Assembly (NCBI GenBank): GCA_049297395.1
Contig: JBAQUG010000215.1
Location: 1-21,879, forward strand
Reading direction: 5' to 3'
Origin: GWF2-50-93 sp049297395
GTDB lineage: Bacteria > Verrucomicrobiota > Lentisphaeria > Victivallales > GWF2-50-93
DNA length: 21,879 bases
Shown here one piece after another: positions 8,657 to 16,400 of this stretch (position 1 is its first letter; every line of letters starts with the position of its first letter). The translations under genes and the position numbers were made by a program. The notes below the pieces were generated by a model, which ran no database searches, had not been told where the DNA came from, and worked only from the letters and a program-made list of their open reading frames with translations.

Positions 8657-8681
8657 GTTCGGTGATTCAGGATGGGAGCAC

Positions 8682-10130
8682 TCACCTGAAATTTCCGGAA
8701 AGATATGCGACCGCACATTTGACCGTGTTGCCGAATACGTCTTTTCCATCCTGATTCCCGAGGGAACTTTTGAAAAGCTCCGGCCCCAGTATCTTGTTGA
8801 AGATGTAGAACGATGAATAATCCTTCAGATAAAAAGGCGCGGCTCCCTCGATTTTTTTTCTGAAATAATCAATGTCCCCTTCCGCCATATCCTTTAAGTT
8901 GATGAAACTGTTGTTGACAGGTAAAAACCCTATTGAACTGAACATTTTCTGGACATCGCCGTCCAGGAGGGACAGGATGAACTGGACAGCTCCGACCGGA
9001 TCCCTGGTTCCCTTTAGGACAGATGCATATATTGGAATCTTCAAAATGGAATTGTCCACGGTCAGCATCGGATAGGCACTCCAGCTGAAAGGCGGCTTCT
9101 CAGCAAGCATCCTCCAGTAATTGTTGCTTCCGGCGACAAGGAACGGGCATAATCCGTTTTCAAAAAAGAAATCCATATCCTTCCCGTTTGAAACTGGAGA
9201 TTCCCTGTAAAGGAACAAGGAACAGAAATCCATGATGTCGTTGAAAGCCTTTTCAAGAGACGCATTCTGTTTCCGTCCTGTCGCCAAACCCGGCAACGAA
9301 TCGGTCAGCATCTTGAAAAATCCTCCTAAAAACATGGCTGGCTGTACAGAAGATCCGCACCATATTCCGGAATCAACTATTCCCATTGAATTCCTGATGA
9401 GCCTGAAGTATTCCTTTTGCCCGGAAAATGTCCTGTACGAGGGGTGCGGCAGTTTTAATTTGTCAAGATAATCCAGATTGTAATAAAAATAACTGGTAAG
9501 AAAATAAATGGTGAGGGGTGAACCGTCAAGGCACGGCATGCCCCTGCCACGGGGAATGAAATCGTCTATTTCCAATGATGATTTTGAGATGCCGAGTTTG
9601 TGGTATAAAAGAAGGCTGCACTCAATTATGTCGATATTGGATTCAATTATTTCTTCACATGAATTGAAAGATGAAAACATCATGTCTATGTCAGGCAAAA
9701 GATTCTGACCTTTACTAGAGACTGATTTGAGTGCCTGGTTCCAGAATATCTTCTGGTATGGAGCTGCGCTGTCCGTAGCGAATTTCAAACTGCCATGGTG
9801 TAACTCGAATGAGGAGCTTCGGGAAGACTCCGCGCCATTTTGATTGCGCCTGGCAATTGTAAAATAGCCCGACGTAGATCTTGCAGTGATAAATCCTTCG
9901 CTTTTCAATTCCGACATAGCCTTGTGGACAGGCAGGATTGAAGTTCCCAGGATTTTTGCTATGACTCTAATTGAAGGCAGCTGTGTTTCAGAAGGAACGG
10001 AAGAGACTATTTTTTGGAGTATTTCCCTGATCAACGGGAACTTCAAACCTGTCTTTCTCCTGTCCTTAAGCAAGCTGGCGGATTTTGACAGTTCCTGCAA
10101 AATATATTTATTGGTATCCAAAATTATCAA
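8682..10130 (-). CDS. GntR-family regulator fused to a type-I sugar-binding-protein domain
   Basis: This 482-aa protein has no signal peptide. Residues about 28-95 form a GntR winged helix: QLPSIRVIAKILGTSILPVHKAM followed by LKSEGFITARSTSGYF. From about 120 to 480 the sequence follows the SBP_bac_1 pattern of ABC sugar-binding proteins. It includes DGSPLTIYFLTSYFYYN, a hinge-like FFENGLCPFLVAGSNNYW and a C-terminal QKMFSSIGFLPVNNS. A periplasmic-type ligand fold has therefore become a cytoplasmic sensor on a repressor. It diverges from the 10351-20164 operon, which is its likely target. The only start in frame after the upstream stop is TTG at 10130 (or TTG at 10121), with GGAGA too close to be ideal. 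A 16-codon ORF with a strong ribosome site overlaps it. Ligand unknown. Confidence 0.85.
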   Translation of the reverse strand: MIILDTNKYILQELSKSASLLKDRRKTGLKFPLIREILQKIVSSVPSETQLPSIRVIAKILGTSILPVHKAMSELKSEGFITARSTSGYFTIARRNQNGAESSRSSSFELHHGSLKFATDSAAPYQKIFWNQALKSVSSKGQNLLPDIDMMFSSFNSCEEIIESNIDIIECSLLLYHKLGISKSSLEIDDFIPRGRGMPCLDGSPLTIYFLTSYFYYNLDYLDKLKLPHPSYRTFSGQKEYFRLIRNSMGIVDSGIWCGSSVQPAMFLGGFFKMLTDSLPGLATGRKQNASLEKAFNDIMDFCSLFLYRESPVSNGKDMDFFFENGLCPFLVAGSNNYWRMLAEKPPFSWSAYPMLTVDNSILKIPIYASVLKGTRDPVGAVQFILSLLDGDVQKMFSSIGFLPVNNSFINLKDMAEGDIDYFRKKIEGAAPFYLKDYSSFYIFNKILGPELFKSSLGNQDGKDVFGNTVKCAVAYLSGNFR

Positions 10131-10158
10131 TCTCCATGAATTGTTTTATAACAATCAT
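10108..10158 (-). CDS. 16-codon leader ORF overlapping the regulator start
   Basis: ATG at 10158 is preceded by AAAGGAGA (3-nt spacing after GGAG) and encodes MIVIKQFMEIDNFGYQ before TAA. It overlaps the regulator's TTG start in another frame by 23 nt. It could allow translational coupling. It could also mark a frameshift, natural or in the assembly, that separates the regulator from its true ATG. A candidate operator palindrome lies inside it. Confidence 0.35.
   Translation of the reverse strand: MIVIKQFMEIDNFGYQ
10140..10155. promoter_or_regulatory. Candidate operator palindrome, regulator leader copy
   Basis: ATTGTTTTATAACAAT is a 16-bp palindrome with one mismatched central pair. It has GntR-type GT...AC half-sites and lies in the leader of the regulator gene. 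It matches the site at 21698 at 15/16 positions and the site over the operon start at 12/16. Autoregulation of the GntR fusion is inferred. Confidence 0.5.
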
Positions 10159-10195
10159 AATCTCCTTTCATTTTAACGCTATGTCAAACTACAAA

Positions 10196-10223
10196 ACTAT
10201 ATTTTTTAATAAATATATGAAAA
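10196..10223 (-). promoter_or_regulatory. Possible promoter of the regulator gene
   Basis: On the minus strand TATAGT (10201-10196) stands 16 bp from TTTTCA (10223-10218) in an A/T-rich stretch. The -10 is good and the -35 poor. TTGACA nearby (minus strand, at about 10187-10182) has no well-spaced -10. Assigned only because this divergent gap must hold the promoter. Confidence 0.25.
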
Positions 10224-10229
10224 TCTGCC

Positions 10230-10258
10230 TTGACAATGGGATACGAATCGGTTAGAAT
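10230..10258 (+). promoter_or_regulatory. Sigma70-type promoter of the glycan operon
   Basis: A perfect TTGACA (10230-10235), a 17-bp spacer and TAGAAT (10253-10258, five of six consensus bases) point toward the pseudopilin gene and the operon after it. Transcription would start near 10265, inside the palindrome at 10262-10277, an ideal place for a repressor. Confidence 0.75.
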
Positions 10259-10261
10259 ATG

Positions 10262-10277
10262 ATTGTTTCGCAACAGT
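10262..10277. promoter_or_regulatory. Candidate operator palindrome over the operon transcription start
   Basis: ATTGTTTCGCAACAGT contains the perfect inverted core TGTT-TCGC-AACA. It shares 12/16 bases with the site in the regulator leader. GCAACAGT recurs 11 bp downstream (10270-10277 and 10281-10288), giving a second half-site one helical turn away. Its position four bases past the -10 suggests repression by the GntR fusion. Confidence 0.5.
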
Positions 10278-10350
10278 AATGCAACAGTTGATTTAGACAT
10301 CAGGGTTGAGCAGGTTATTTTCAAGAACAATCAAAGAATGGAGACGCCCG

Positions 10351-11100
10351 ATGAAAAATAATATTTCAACAGCTTCTTTTATTTTCTGGAAAAAACAATT
10401 CACGCTTATAGAGCTGCCTGTAGTAAGTCGGGTAAAGGCGCGAGCCTTTACACTTATCGAGCTGCTGGTCGTGATTGCGATCATCGCAATTCTGGCGGCG
10501 ATGCTGCTCCCGGCCCTATCAGCAGCAAAGGCTAAAGGGAAACAGATATTATGCATCGGCAATATGAAACAGGTTGGACTGGCCTTCCATTCCTACGCTG
10601 ACGAGAACAATGATTATATTCCGTCTACTGTCGATGGTCCCCCGCTGGCAAACTGGTGGGACAGGTCTAAAATATGGAAGATGATATACCCAGCTGACTG
10701 GGTCTGGGGAGGCACAGGAAAGCAATTCTACTCCAGCGTTTTCTCCTGTCCTTCTACGGCGGAATACGCTCCGAATACTGCCAGTCGTGCATATTCAATG
10801 AACAGCGCTTATCTTCAGAGCGCCGGTTCCTTTGATGCTTTAAATGCTCATCGAAGAAGCCTCTGTTCATCTCCGTCGAAAACCCTTCTCTTCGGAGAAG
10901 GATACGGGGGTCACATACATCCAACTTCCACATTTAACGGAACGACTGGAATCGAACCGATCTTCTTCTATCATAAATTAGGATCCGGCAATCCATATGC
11001 CTGGATTTCAAATCTGATTTATTTTGACAACCACGCGGATTCCATGAACTGGACGCAGTATTCCCATAACTCCTCAGATATTTTTTGGACAGGATTGTGA
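10351..11100 (+). CDS. Type IV pseudopilin-like protein with duplicated FTLIEL motif
   Basis: The start ATG at 10351 has GGAG 7 nt upstream; a TTG-initiated extension to 10306 is possible but lacks a ribosome site. The 249-aa product has a short basic leader, then FTLIELPVV (F17) and, 16 residues later, FTLIELLVVIAIIAILAAM (F33) leading into the N-terminal helix. Glu+5 is present in both. The usual Gly-1 is replaced by Q16 and A32. The globular part ends with a YHKLGSG...FDNHAD motif like the H-x-DG(H) endings of the DUF1559/H-X9-DG pseudopilin families of Planctomycetes and Lentisphaerota. Such proteins are membrane-anchored and processed by prepilin peptidase. As first gene of a glycosidase operon it may help display or secrete the enzymes; that role is inferred. 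Confidence 0.85.
   Translation: MKNNISTASFIFWKKQFTLIELPVVSRVKARAFTLIELLVVIAIIAILAAMLLPALSAAKAKGKQILCIGNMKQVGLAFHSYADENNDYIPSTVDGPPLANWWDRSKIWKMIYPADWVWGGTGKQFYSSVFSCPSTAEYAPNTASRAYSMNSAYLQSAGSFDALNAHRRSLCSSPSKTLLFGEGYGGHIHPTSTFNGTTGIEPIFFYHKLGSGNPYAWISNLIYFDNHADSMNWTQYSHNSSDIFWTGL
10399..10473 (+). repeat. In-frame partial duplication encoding two prepilin motifs
   Basis: The 27-nt blocks at 10399-10425 and 10447-10473 are identical at about 20 of 27 positions and lie 48 nt apart, exactly 16 codons. They encode FTLIELPVV and FTLIELLVV. Only the second is followed by the hydrophobic helix. Confidence 0.6.
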
Positions 11101-11134
11101 TGGAAATAAAAGATTCAAAAAAAGGATACAGCGA

Positions 11135-14100
11135 ATGAAAGTTAATTTCCAAGTCTCTTCGCCTGCCTTATGCTTCTCCCTTCTTGCCATATTTATTTCC
11201 TGCCAGAATCTTTACGCCGAGGAAGACGGTCTCGTAGGTCGTTGGACATTTGACAAGCCCGCCAATGCAGCAGAAGACAGTTCGGGGAAGAATAACACAG
11301 GAAAGGCGGGAGCGGAGACGGAATGTGCGAAAGGGCAGTCCGGCTCAGCTATCCTGTTGAACGGGGATTCCTCCCATGTAGTGGAAATTCCGGACAGCGA
11401 GTCCCTGCATTTCGGAAATTCTGATTTTTCAATCGAATGCTGGATTTGCCCGCATACTCTCAACATAGATGCGCCCGACAAGAGAAGACGATTACTGAGC
11501 AAAAACGGCGCTCCAACAGCGTGGTGGGTGCTGGACATACGTGACTCCGGCAAAATACTTCTCGAGATGGCGGATGAGAACAGGAAAGGCGCGGCAGTCT
11601 TTTCCGATGGCTCCGTTTCTGTAAACCGGTGGACACATCTCGCTGTCATTGTCGACCGTAAAAGCAAGAAGTCAAGTTTCTTCATTGACGGGAAACTCGA
11701 CAGTGTAAAGACTTTAAGTCCTGATTTCAATGGGAAGCTCGATGTTGCTGGTAAACCTCTCAGGATAGGCGGGGACTGGCAATTCTTCATAGGCCTGCTT
11801 GATGAACTGAAACTTTATAACCGTGTGCTGACCAATGAAGAAATAAGGAACGAATATGATAAGGAGAAGGAATTGAGAACAAGCGTCAAATACGAAAAGA
11901 AGGCATGCTTGAGTGCGGAATTCGCAACTAAGCCATGCTACGCAGTATTCAATCCGCACGAACCGGTGGCAATCATTGTGAAAGTAACAGGTGACCGTCT
12001 GAAAGAAGATCGCATTGTATGGCGCGTGAAAGATTTCCGTGAAAATGTTATTGACAAGGGAACTCTTGCCATTCCCGGCGGAAGTGAAGATTTTGAGACC
12101 ATTATCCGCCTCAAGGAATATCCCGCCGGTTACTTTGAAATCCACATGAAAATGGAATCACATAATATCTCAATTCCCAGACAGGGTTCGCTTCCGCCGG
12201 GATTCCTTGCGTTTGCCGTCCTGCCGGAGATAGAAACCATCGTACTGAAGCATCCGGATGATTCACGATTTGGAATTCAAGGCACAAGCAATGTCTCTGC
12301 TGACGGGGATCCTTTTGCCCCATTGTATGACATCATAGGGGTGAAATGGTTTTATGACAATACAGGAGCGCCATGGCTGACTCTGCCAGCCTGGGTGGAA
12401 AAGACAGGCCCCAACATATTCAAGCCTGTCCTTGATCCCAAAGTTCATCAGCAGGAAAAGAAATTCCAGATGAAAAACAGGTTGAGTGCATTGTTCGATC
12501 TTCACAGTGTCCCCCCATGGCTGATGAAGATGCCGGAAGGAAAAGCTCCACCTGCACCGGACAAGGTGGTTCCCGCTCACAACTGTCAGGACTATCCTCC
12601 TAAAGATTGGGAGTATTATGCTGACTTGCTAAAGCGGATGATTTCGGAAAAAACTGTCCTTCGTGCGGCTTGTTATCCATATATGAGGAGGAGCTATTAT
12701 CAAATACACTGGGAGATCGACTGGTATTGGAAAGGCAACGACGAAGATTTCATCCGCTTATATGAAGTCGCTTCAAAGACGATAAAGGATAATGATTCCG
12801 GGGCATTCCTGCTCGGGCCCAATTACGGGGTTCTGTCCAAGGGCAACAAGGATCTTGAACGATTGTTCGCCAAAGGACTCGGGAAATATCTCGATGGAAT
12901 CCTCATGCACAGTTACTTCCTGGCGCCAAATGGGGAAAATGGGACTTCGCCTGAGGAAGGCGGTGTTGTGAAAGACGCCAGGAAGCTTATGCGGATGGTC
13001 CGTCAATATCTGCCTCCGGGTGTTCCTGTCATGAACACAGAAGGCTCCAGCAGAATCAACGGGATCAATCCGGAGACAAGTCCCTGGATACTCCGCCGTC
13101 AGGCCGCGTGGTTCCTCCGCAACCATCTCATCTGCCTCGGCGAGGGATTCACCAGCACCTGGTTTTTCCTGCTTTCGGACAATAACGTCTACGGCGGCTA
13201 CGGGCTCTTCTATAATTTGTCTCTTCCGCAAAGCCCATATCACTCACCACGGCTGGCACCAAAACCGGTCTTCTCCGCGACAGCCGCAGCGACAAGGCTC
13301 CTCGAAGGCACGAAAACTATCTGCCCCCTGGAATATATTAGTGAAAATGTCCTTGGGTATTGTTTCGAACGAAAAGACCAGCTCCTCGTCGCGCTCTGGT
13401 CCGCAGATGACAAAGAACGAGAGATCGTATTGCCGGTCGGTACTGCGAAAGTGTCTCTATACGATCCCATGGGAAACAGAAGCGAACTGAAGTCGGCAGA
13501 CGGTATTGCCCGAGTGAAAATAGACGGGAATCCTGTTTATCTGCTTGGTGTAGCGCGGGAAGCCCTGCCGATCACCGAATCCGATCTCGCCGGATATCCA
13601 GGAAATTCTTTCACCTTCCAGAAATGGTCCGCCATTCCTGATGCAAAATATTATCTATTCCGTGACGGTTCGAGATTGCCTGTGGAACAAGTCAAAGGGG
13701 CACCTGTAATACCAGCCGTAGCCCAGCCGGGAATATGGCTTCTGCAATGCGTCGTCTCAGAGGAATTAAGGGGAAGCTGGCTTGCCACAGTCAATCCCCC
13801 GGTAGATATACAACCATCATGCCCGATCATAATGGATCGTTTCATAGATCTGAACATGGAAAACAAGACGGATGCAGAGCTGTCCGGACATCTGCGGCTC
13901 AGCGGAAGAGATATTGACAAAGATGCGGGTGCCGCAACTTTCAAGGCTGGCGAGAAACGGAAAATGCATATTGATCTCAATGATTTGAATATCGCTTCAC
14001 CCACCCGCCGTATTATCACTGCGGAATTCAAGGATCAGAATGGCATTGTATCGAAAAGCCCAGGCATGCCCTGCTCCATGACGACAACTCTTAAGGCGTC

Positions 14101-14794
14101 CTCAGCTCCGGTGATTGACGGTGATTTGAGTGATTGGGCAAAAGTTCCCTTCCATCAGATACGCGGTGAGGATGCGGTTGTGATCAAAAATCCTGAGGCA
14201 CCTCTGCTGGGGGATGACGATCTGAGTTTCTGCGTTGCTTCACAATACGATGACAAGGCCCTTTATCTCGCAATTAAAGTCCGTGATCAGAGCCATGTGC
14301 AGACCCGTCCGGGCGGTGACAGCTGGCAGGAGGACTCCGTACAGATTGGGATTGCCGCCGACTGGGATGGGACGAAGTGGAATGTCTGGCAGAAACTCTG
14401 CATCGCCCTTGGCAAAGATGGAAAAGTAATGGTTAGCCGCAACAACGGCACACATCTTCCGGGTGCGGACATCCACGAAACCTCGCTTCCCTGCTCCATT
14501 AATCGGACAAACGGAGAGACCTGCTACGAACTGGCAATACCATGGCGCGTAGTCGATCCGAGACTTACAGGGGTTCCGCCGCAGAAAAGACTGGGCGTCG
14601 GAATATTGGTCAATGATGTGGATGCCCCAAGCACCGCCCCACGGAAAAAGGATGCGGCAGGAAGCCAGCAGGCCGAAACGGAAGTGATGTTATCCACCGT
14701 TTCCTCCACCCCTAAACGCAAGGCAATGGAGGCGTACGGCGGAATGTTCTGGGGGAAACCCGAGGAGTTCGGAGTTCTTTTACTGATAGAATAA
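11135..14794 (+). CDS. Secreted LamG / GH39-like glycosidase / CBM9-like multidomain protein
   Basis: The 1219-aa exported protein has a signal peptide (about 1-29). A LamG/concanavalin-like lectin domain follows (about 32-245; GLVGRWTFD..., FSIECWI, LDELKLYNRVLTNEEI), then a linker domain (about 250-365). The (beta/alpha)8 barrel (about 370-720) has a likely acid/base E527 in IHWEIDWYW and a likely nucleophile E636 in MNTEGSS. The spacing of 109 residues suits clan GH-A, and GH39 is the nearest fit. Beta-sandwich segments follow, and a C-terminal CBM9-like domain (about 990-1215; APVIDGDLSDWA..., DDKALYLAIKVRD). AAAAAAAGGAT precedes the ATG, 34 bp after the pseudopilin stop, so the two are probably cotranscribed. 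Specificity is unknown; GH-A assignment rests on barrel motifs only. Confidence 0.82.
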   Translation: MKVNFQVSSPALCFSLLAIFISCQNLYAEEDGLVGRWTFDKPANAAEDSSGKNNTGKAGAETECAKGQSGSAILLNGDSSHVVEIPDSESLHFGNSDFSIECWICPHTLNIDAPDKRRRLLSKNGAPTAWWVLDIRDSGKILLEMADENRKGAAVFSDGSVSVNRWTHLAVIVDRKSKKSSFFIDGKLDSVKTLSPDFNGKLDVAGKPLRIGGDWQFFIGLLDELKLYNRVLTNEEIRNEYDKEKELRTSVKYEKKACLSAEFATKPCYAVFNPHEPVAIIVKVTGDRLKEDRIVWRVKDFRENVIDKGTLAIPGGSEDFETIIRLKEYPAGYFEIHMKMESHNISIPRQGSLPPGFLAFAVLPEIETIVLKHPDDSRFGIQGTSNVSADGDPFAPLYDIIGVKWFYDNTGAPWLTLPAWVEKTGPNIFKPVLDPKVHQQEKKFQMKNRLSALFDLHSVPPWLMKMPEGKAPPAPDKVVPAHNCQDYPPKDWEYYADLLKRMISEKTVLRAACYPYMRRSYYQIHWEIDWYWKGNDEDFIRLYEVASKTIKDNDSGAFLLGPNYGVLSKGNKDLERLFAKGLGKYLDGILMHSYFLAPNGENGTSPEEGGVVKDARKLMRMVRQYLPPGVPVMNTEGSSRINGINPETSPWILRRQAAWFLRNHLICLGEGFTSTWFFLLSDNNVYGGYGLFYNLSLPQSPYHSPRLAPKPVFSATAAATRLLEGTKTICPLEYISENVLGYCFERKDQLLVALWSADDKEREIVLPVGTAKVSLYDPMGNRSELKSADGIARVKIDGNPVYLLGVAREALPITESDLAGYPGNSFTFQKWSAIPDAKYYLFRDGSRLPVEQVKGAPVIPAVAQPGIWLLQCVVSEELRGSWLATVNPPVDIQPSCPIIMDRFIDLNMENKTDAELSGHLRLSGRDIDKDAGAATFKAGEKRKMHIDLNDLNIASPTRRIITAEFKDQNGIVSKSPGMPCSMTTTLKASSAPVIDGDLSDWAKVPFHQIRGEDAVVIKNPEAPLLGDDDLSFCVASQYDDKALYLAIKVRDQSHVQTRPGGDSWQEDSVQIGIAADWDGTKWNVWQKLCIALGKDGKVMVSRNNGTHLPGADIHETSLPCSINRTNGETCYELAIPWRVVDPRLTGVPPQKRLGVGILVNDVDAPSTAPRKKDAAGSQQAETEVMLSTVSSTPKRKAMEAYGGMFWGKPEEFGVLLLIE

Positions 14795-14798
14795 TCTG

Positions 14799-14814
14799 AT
14801 TGAAAATATTCAAT
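14799..14814. other. Intergenic palindrome after the LamG glycosidase
   Basis: ATTGAA-AATA-TTCAAT is a perfect inverted repeat four bases after the stop codon and just before the next ribosome site. It shares the ATTG...CAAT frame of the candidate operators but not their TGTT/AACA core. It may be an mRNA hairpin or a weak site. Confidence 0.3.
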
Positions 14815-14831
14815 AAATAAGGAAAATCAAA

Positions 14832-15656
14832 GTGAAAATAATCGTTGCCGGAATAATTGCAGCCACGGCTTTCCTGTCATGCTCGATCATAGGATTAGCT
14901 GATGTAGAAAATGCGGATAATCCCGCATGTGTTCCTATGAAACGCACAGACTGGAGCGAGCCTGTGACTAAAATGTGGGCTGACAAAGCCACCAAGCAGA
15001 AAGCCACAGAGGGAGGGATAGATGTCCTGTTCCTGGGAGATTCCATAACCCAGCTATGGTACAATGATCCCAGATGGCCTAATGGGCAGGAAGCCTGGGA
15101 TAAAAACTACAAGCCCTTGAAAGCTATAAATCTCGGAGTCGCCGGTGATACCACATGTCATCTCATCTGGAGGATTGGTGAAGGACGGATGATAGAGGGG
15201 CTCACCCCGAAAGTCACCATCCTCCTGATAGGCGTCAACAACATTACCGGCAGGGGCAAGGGCAGCAGTCCAGGGAGCGGCACCCCTGAAAATATCGCAG
15301 CCGCCATAGTCCTGATACTGGATAACCTGAAAAAGCAGATGCCGGACACGAAAATACTTTTGCTCGGAATATTTCCGGCCTTTCCTGATCAAAGTGACTC
15401 CAAATGGTTAGAGAAAATACACAAGACAAACAAGATTATAGCTGAACAGGCTGACTATAAGAAGATCTTCTATCTGGACATAGGGAACAAATTACTGAGC
15501 TCCGACGGAAAATTAGATAAGGAAATAATCCGGGACGGCATTCATCTCTCTGAGAAAGGCTATGAGATATGGGCGGAAAACATGAACCCTTATCTTCTGG
15601 ATCTGCTCAACAACAACGGCAAAGGGAAAATGTGGGACGCGGTTAAAGGAAAATAG
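14832..15656 (+). CDS. Secreted SGNH/GDSL hydrolase (stand-alone)
   Basis: The 274-aa product starts at GTG 14832, with AAGGA upstream and a clear signal peptide (about 1-24, ending near FLSCSIIGLA). All SGNH blocks are present: FLGDSITQLW with S71, NLGVAGD with the block II glycine, IGVNN with oxyanion N136, and DGIH with D235 and H238. It belongs to the same PAF-acetylhydrolase-like subgroup as the first gene of the window but has no N-terminal binding module. A Cys at the end of the signal region (FLSC) could be a lipobox, giving a membrane-anchored lipoprotein. It sits in the operon 37 bp after the LamG glycosidase and 37 bp before the small lectin-fold protein. The likely role is deacetylation of operon substrates, inferred from context. 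Confidence 0.88.
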   Translation: MKIIVAGIIAATAFLSCSIIGLADVENADNPACVPMKRTDWSEPVTKMWADKATKQKATEGGIDVLFLGDSITQLWYNDPRWPNGQEAWDKNYKPLKAINLGVAGDTTCHLIWRIGEGRMIEGLTPKVTILLIGVNNITGRGKGSSPGSGTPENIAAAIVLILDNLKKQMPDTKILLLGIFPAFPDQSDSKWLEKIHKTNKIIAEQADYKKIFYLDIGNKLLSSDGKLDKEIIRDGIHLSEKGYEIWAENMNPYLLDLLNNNGKGKMWDAVKGK

Positions 15657-15693
15657 AATTGATTGCAAAAATACATAAAAAGGAGAAATGAAG

Positions 15694-16359
15694 ATGAAAA
15701 GAATTCTTGTCGGAGCAATGGCCGCAGCAGTCTTGTCGGTGGGAATCCCATTGTTTTCTGATGATGCCGCACCGCAGAAGTTCAGTTGTGATTTCACAAA
15801 AAAGGCTGACACTAAATCGGGTTTCACCCAGGAATGGTCGGGGATCGAAGAAGGCGGGTGGATTACCAGCACCGACGGTGCGACGCGCTCAGGTGCCGGA
15901 CTCGATAAGCTTCTGATATATAAAGCCAGTCTTCCAGCAAAATTCACCGTATCCGCTGGAATCAAGGTGGAGACTCCGGACGGTGCGCATTTCGCAGGCG
16001 TGGCGTTCAACATCCAGGATGCAAAGAACTTCTACGTGTTCCGAATAAATTCCGGCGAGAAAGGCGGCAATGGAATGTATCAGGTATTGAAAATGGTGGA
16101 AGGGAAATGGAGGGAGTTGAAGACCATGCAATTCGATGCGATAAAAGGCGGCATTTGCTACACGCTCACAGTGCAGACAAATGACTCAGGCGTATTCAGC
16201 GTAAGTATAAAAAACGGGGACGAGGTAGTAATAAAACCTGAAGATGTCAAAGATGCAACCGGAAAAGTATACTCAGGCGGGAATGCCGGCGTCTACATGG
16301 CTGCCCCCGAATGCAAGATCATGAATTTCAGCGTTGACGCAACTGCTGCGTCGAAGTAA
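15694..16359 (+). CDS. Small secreted lectin-fold protein (DUF1080-like)
   Basis: The 221-aa protein has a signal peptide (about 1-22). It has one beta-rich domain with FSCDFTKKAD near the start, VAFNIQDAKNFYVFRIN in the middle and a terminal GNAGVYMAAPECKIMNFSV. This is the layout of concanavalin-like jelly rolls such as DUF1080 (3-keto-disaccharide hydrolase-like) and LamG relatives. No catalytic residues can be assigned, so it may bind glycans rather than cut them. Two ATGs compete: 15688 lies only 2 nt after AGGAG, while 15694 lies 8 nt after it and is preferred. Its place among glycosidases in the operon suggests it handles the same polymer. Confidence 0.7.
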   Translation: MKRILVGAMAAAVLSVGIPLFSDDAAPQKFSCDFTKKADTKSGFTQEWSGIEEGGWITSTDGATRSGAGLDKLLIYKASLPAKFTVSAGIKVETPDGAHFAGVAFNIQDAKNFYVFRINSGEKGGNGMYQVLKMVEGKWRELKTMQFDAIKGGICYTLTVQTNDSGVFSVSIKNGDEVVIKPEDVKDATGKVYSGGNAGVYMAAPECKIMNFSVDATAASK

Positions 16360-16368
16360 GCGGGACTG

Positions 16369-16384
16369 CCTGCAAAACTGCAGG
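16369..16384 (+). other. Hairpin just upstream of the fucosidase ribosome site
   Basis: CCTGCA (16369-16374) pairs with TGCAGG (16379-16384) around AAAC. It ends two bases before AAGGAGG. It could tune translation of the fucosidase or protect the upstream mRNA end. Confidence 0.4.
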
Positions 16385-16400
16385 ATAAGGAGGCGATGCA

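Noticed and set aside
8657..8681. Shared terminator between the converging esterase and regulator genes
   Set aside because: Only 5-6 bp imperfect pairings (GTGAGT/ACTCAC) with long loops and no U-tract were seen.
10306..10350. TTG-started N-terminal extension of the pseudopilin
   Set aside because: No ribosome site before TTG, whereas ATG 10351 has GGAG at 7 nt and gives a normal short basic leader.
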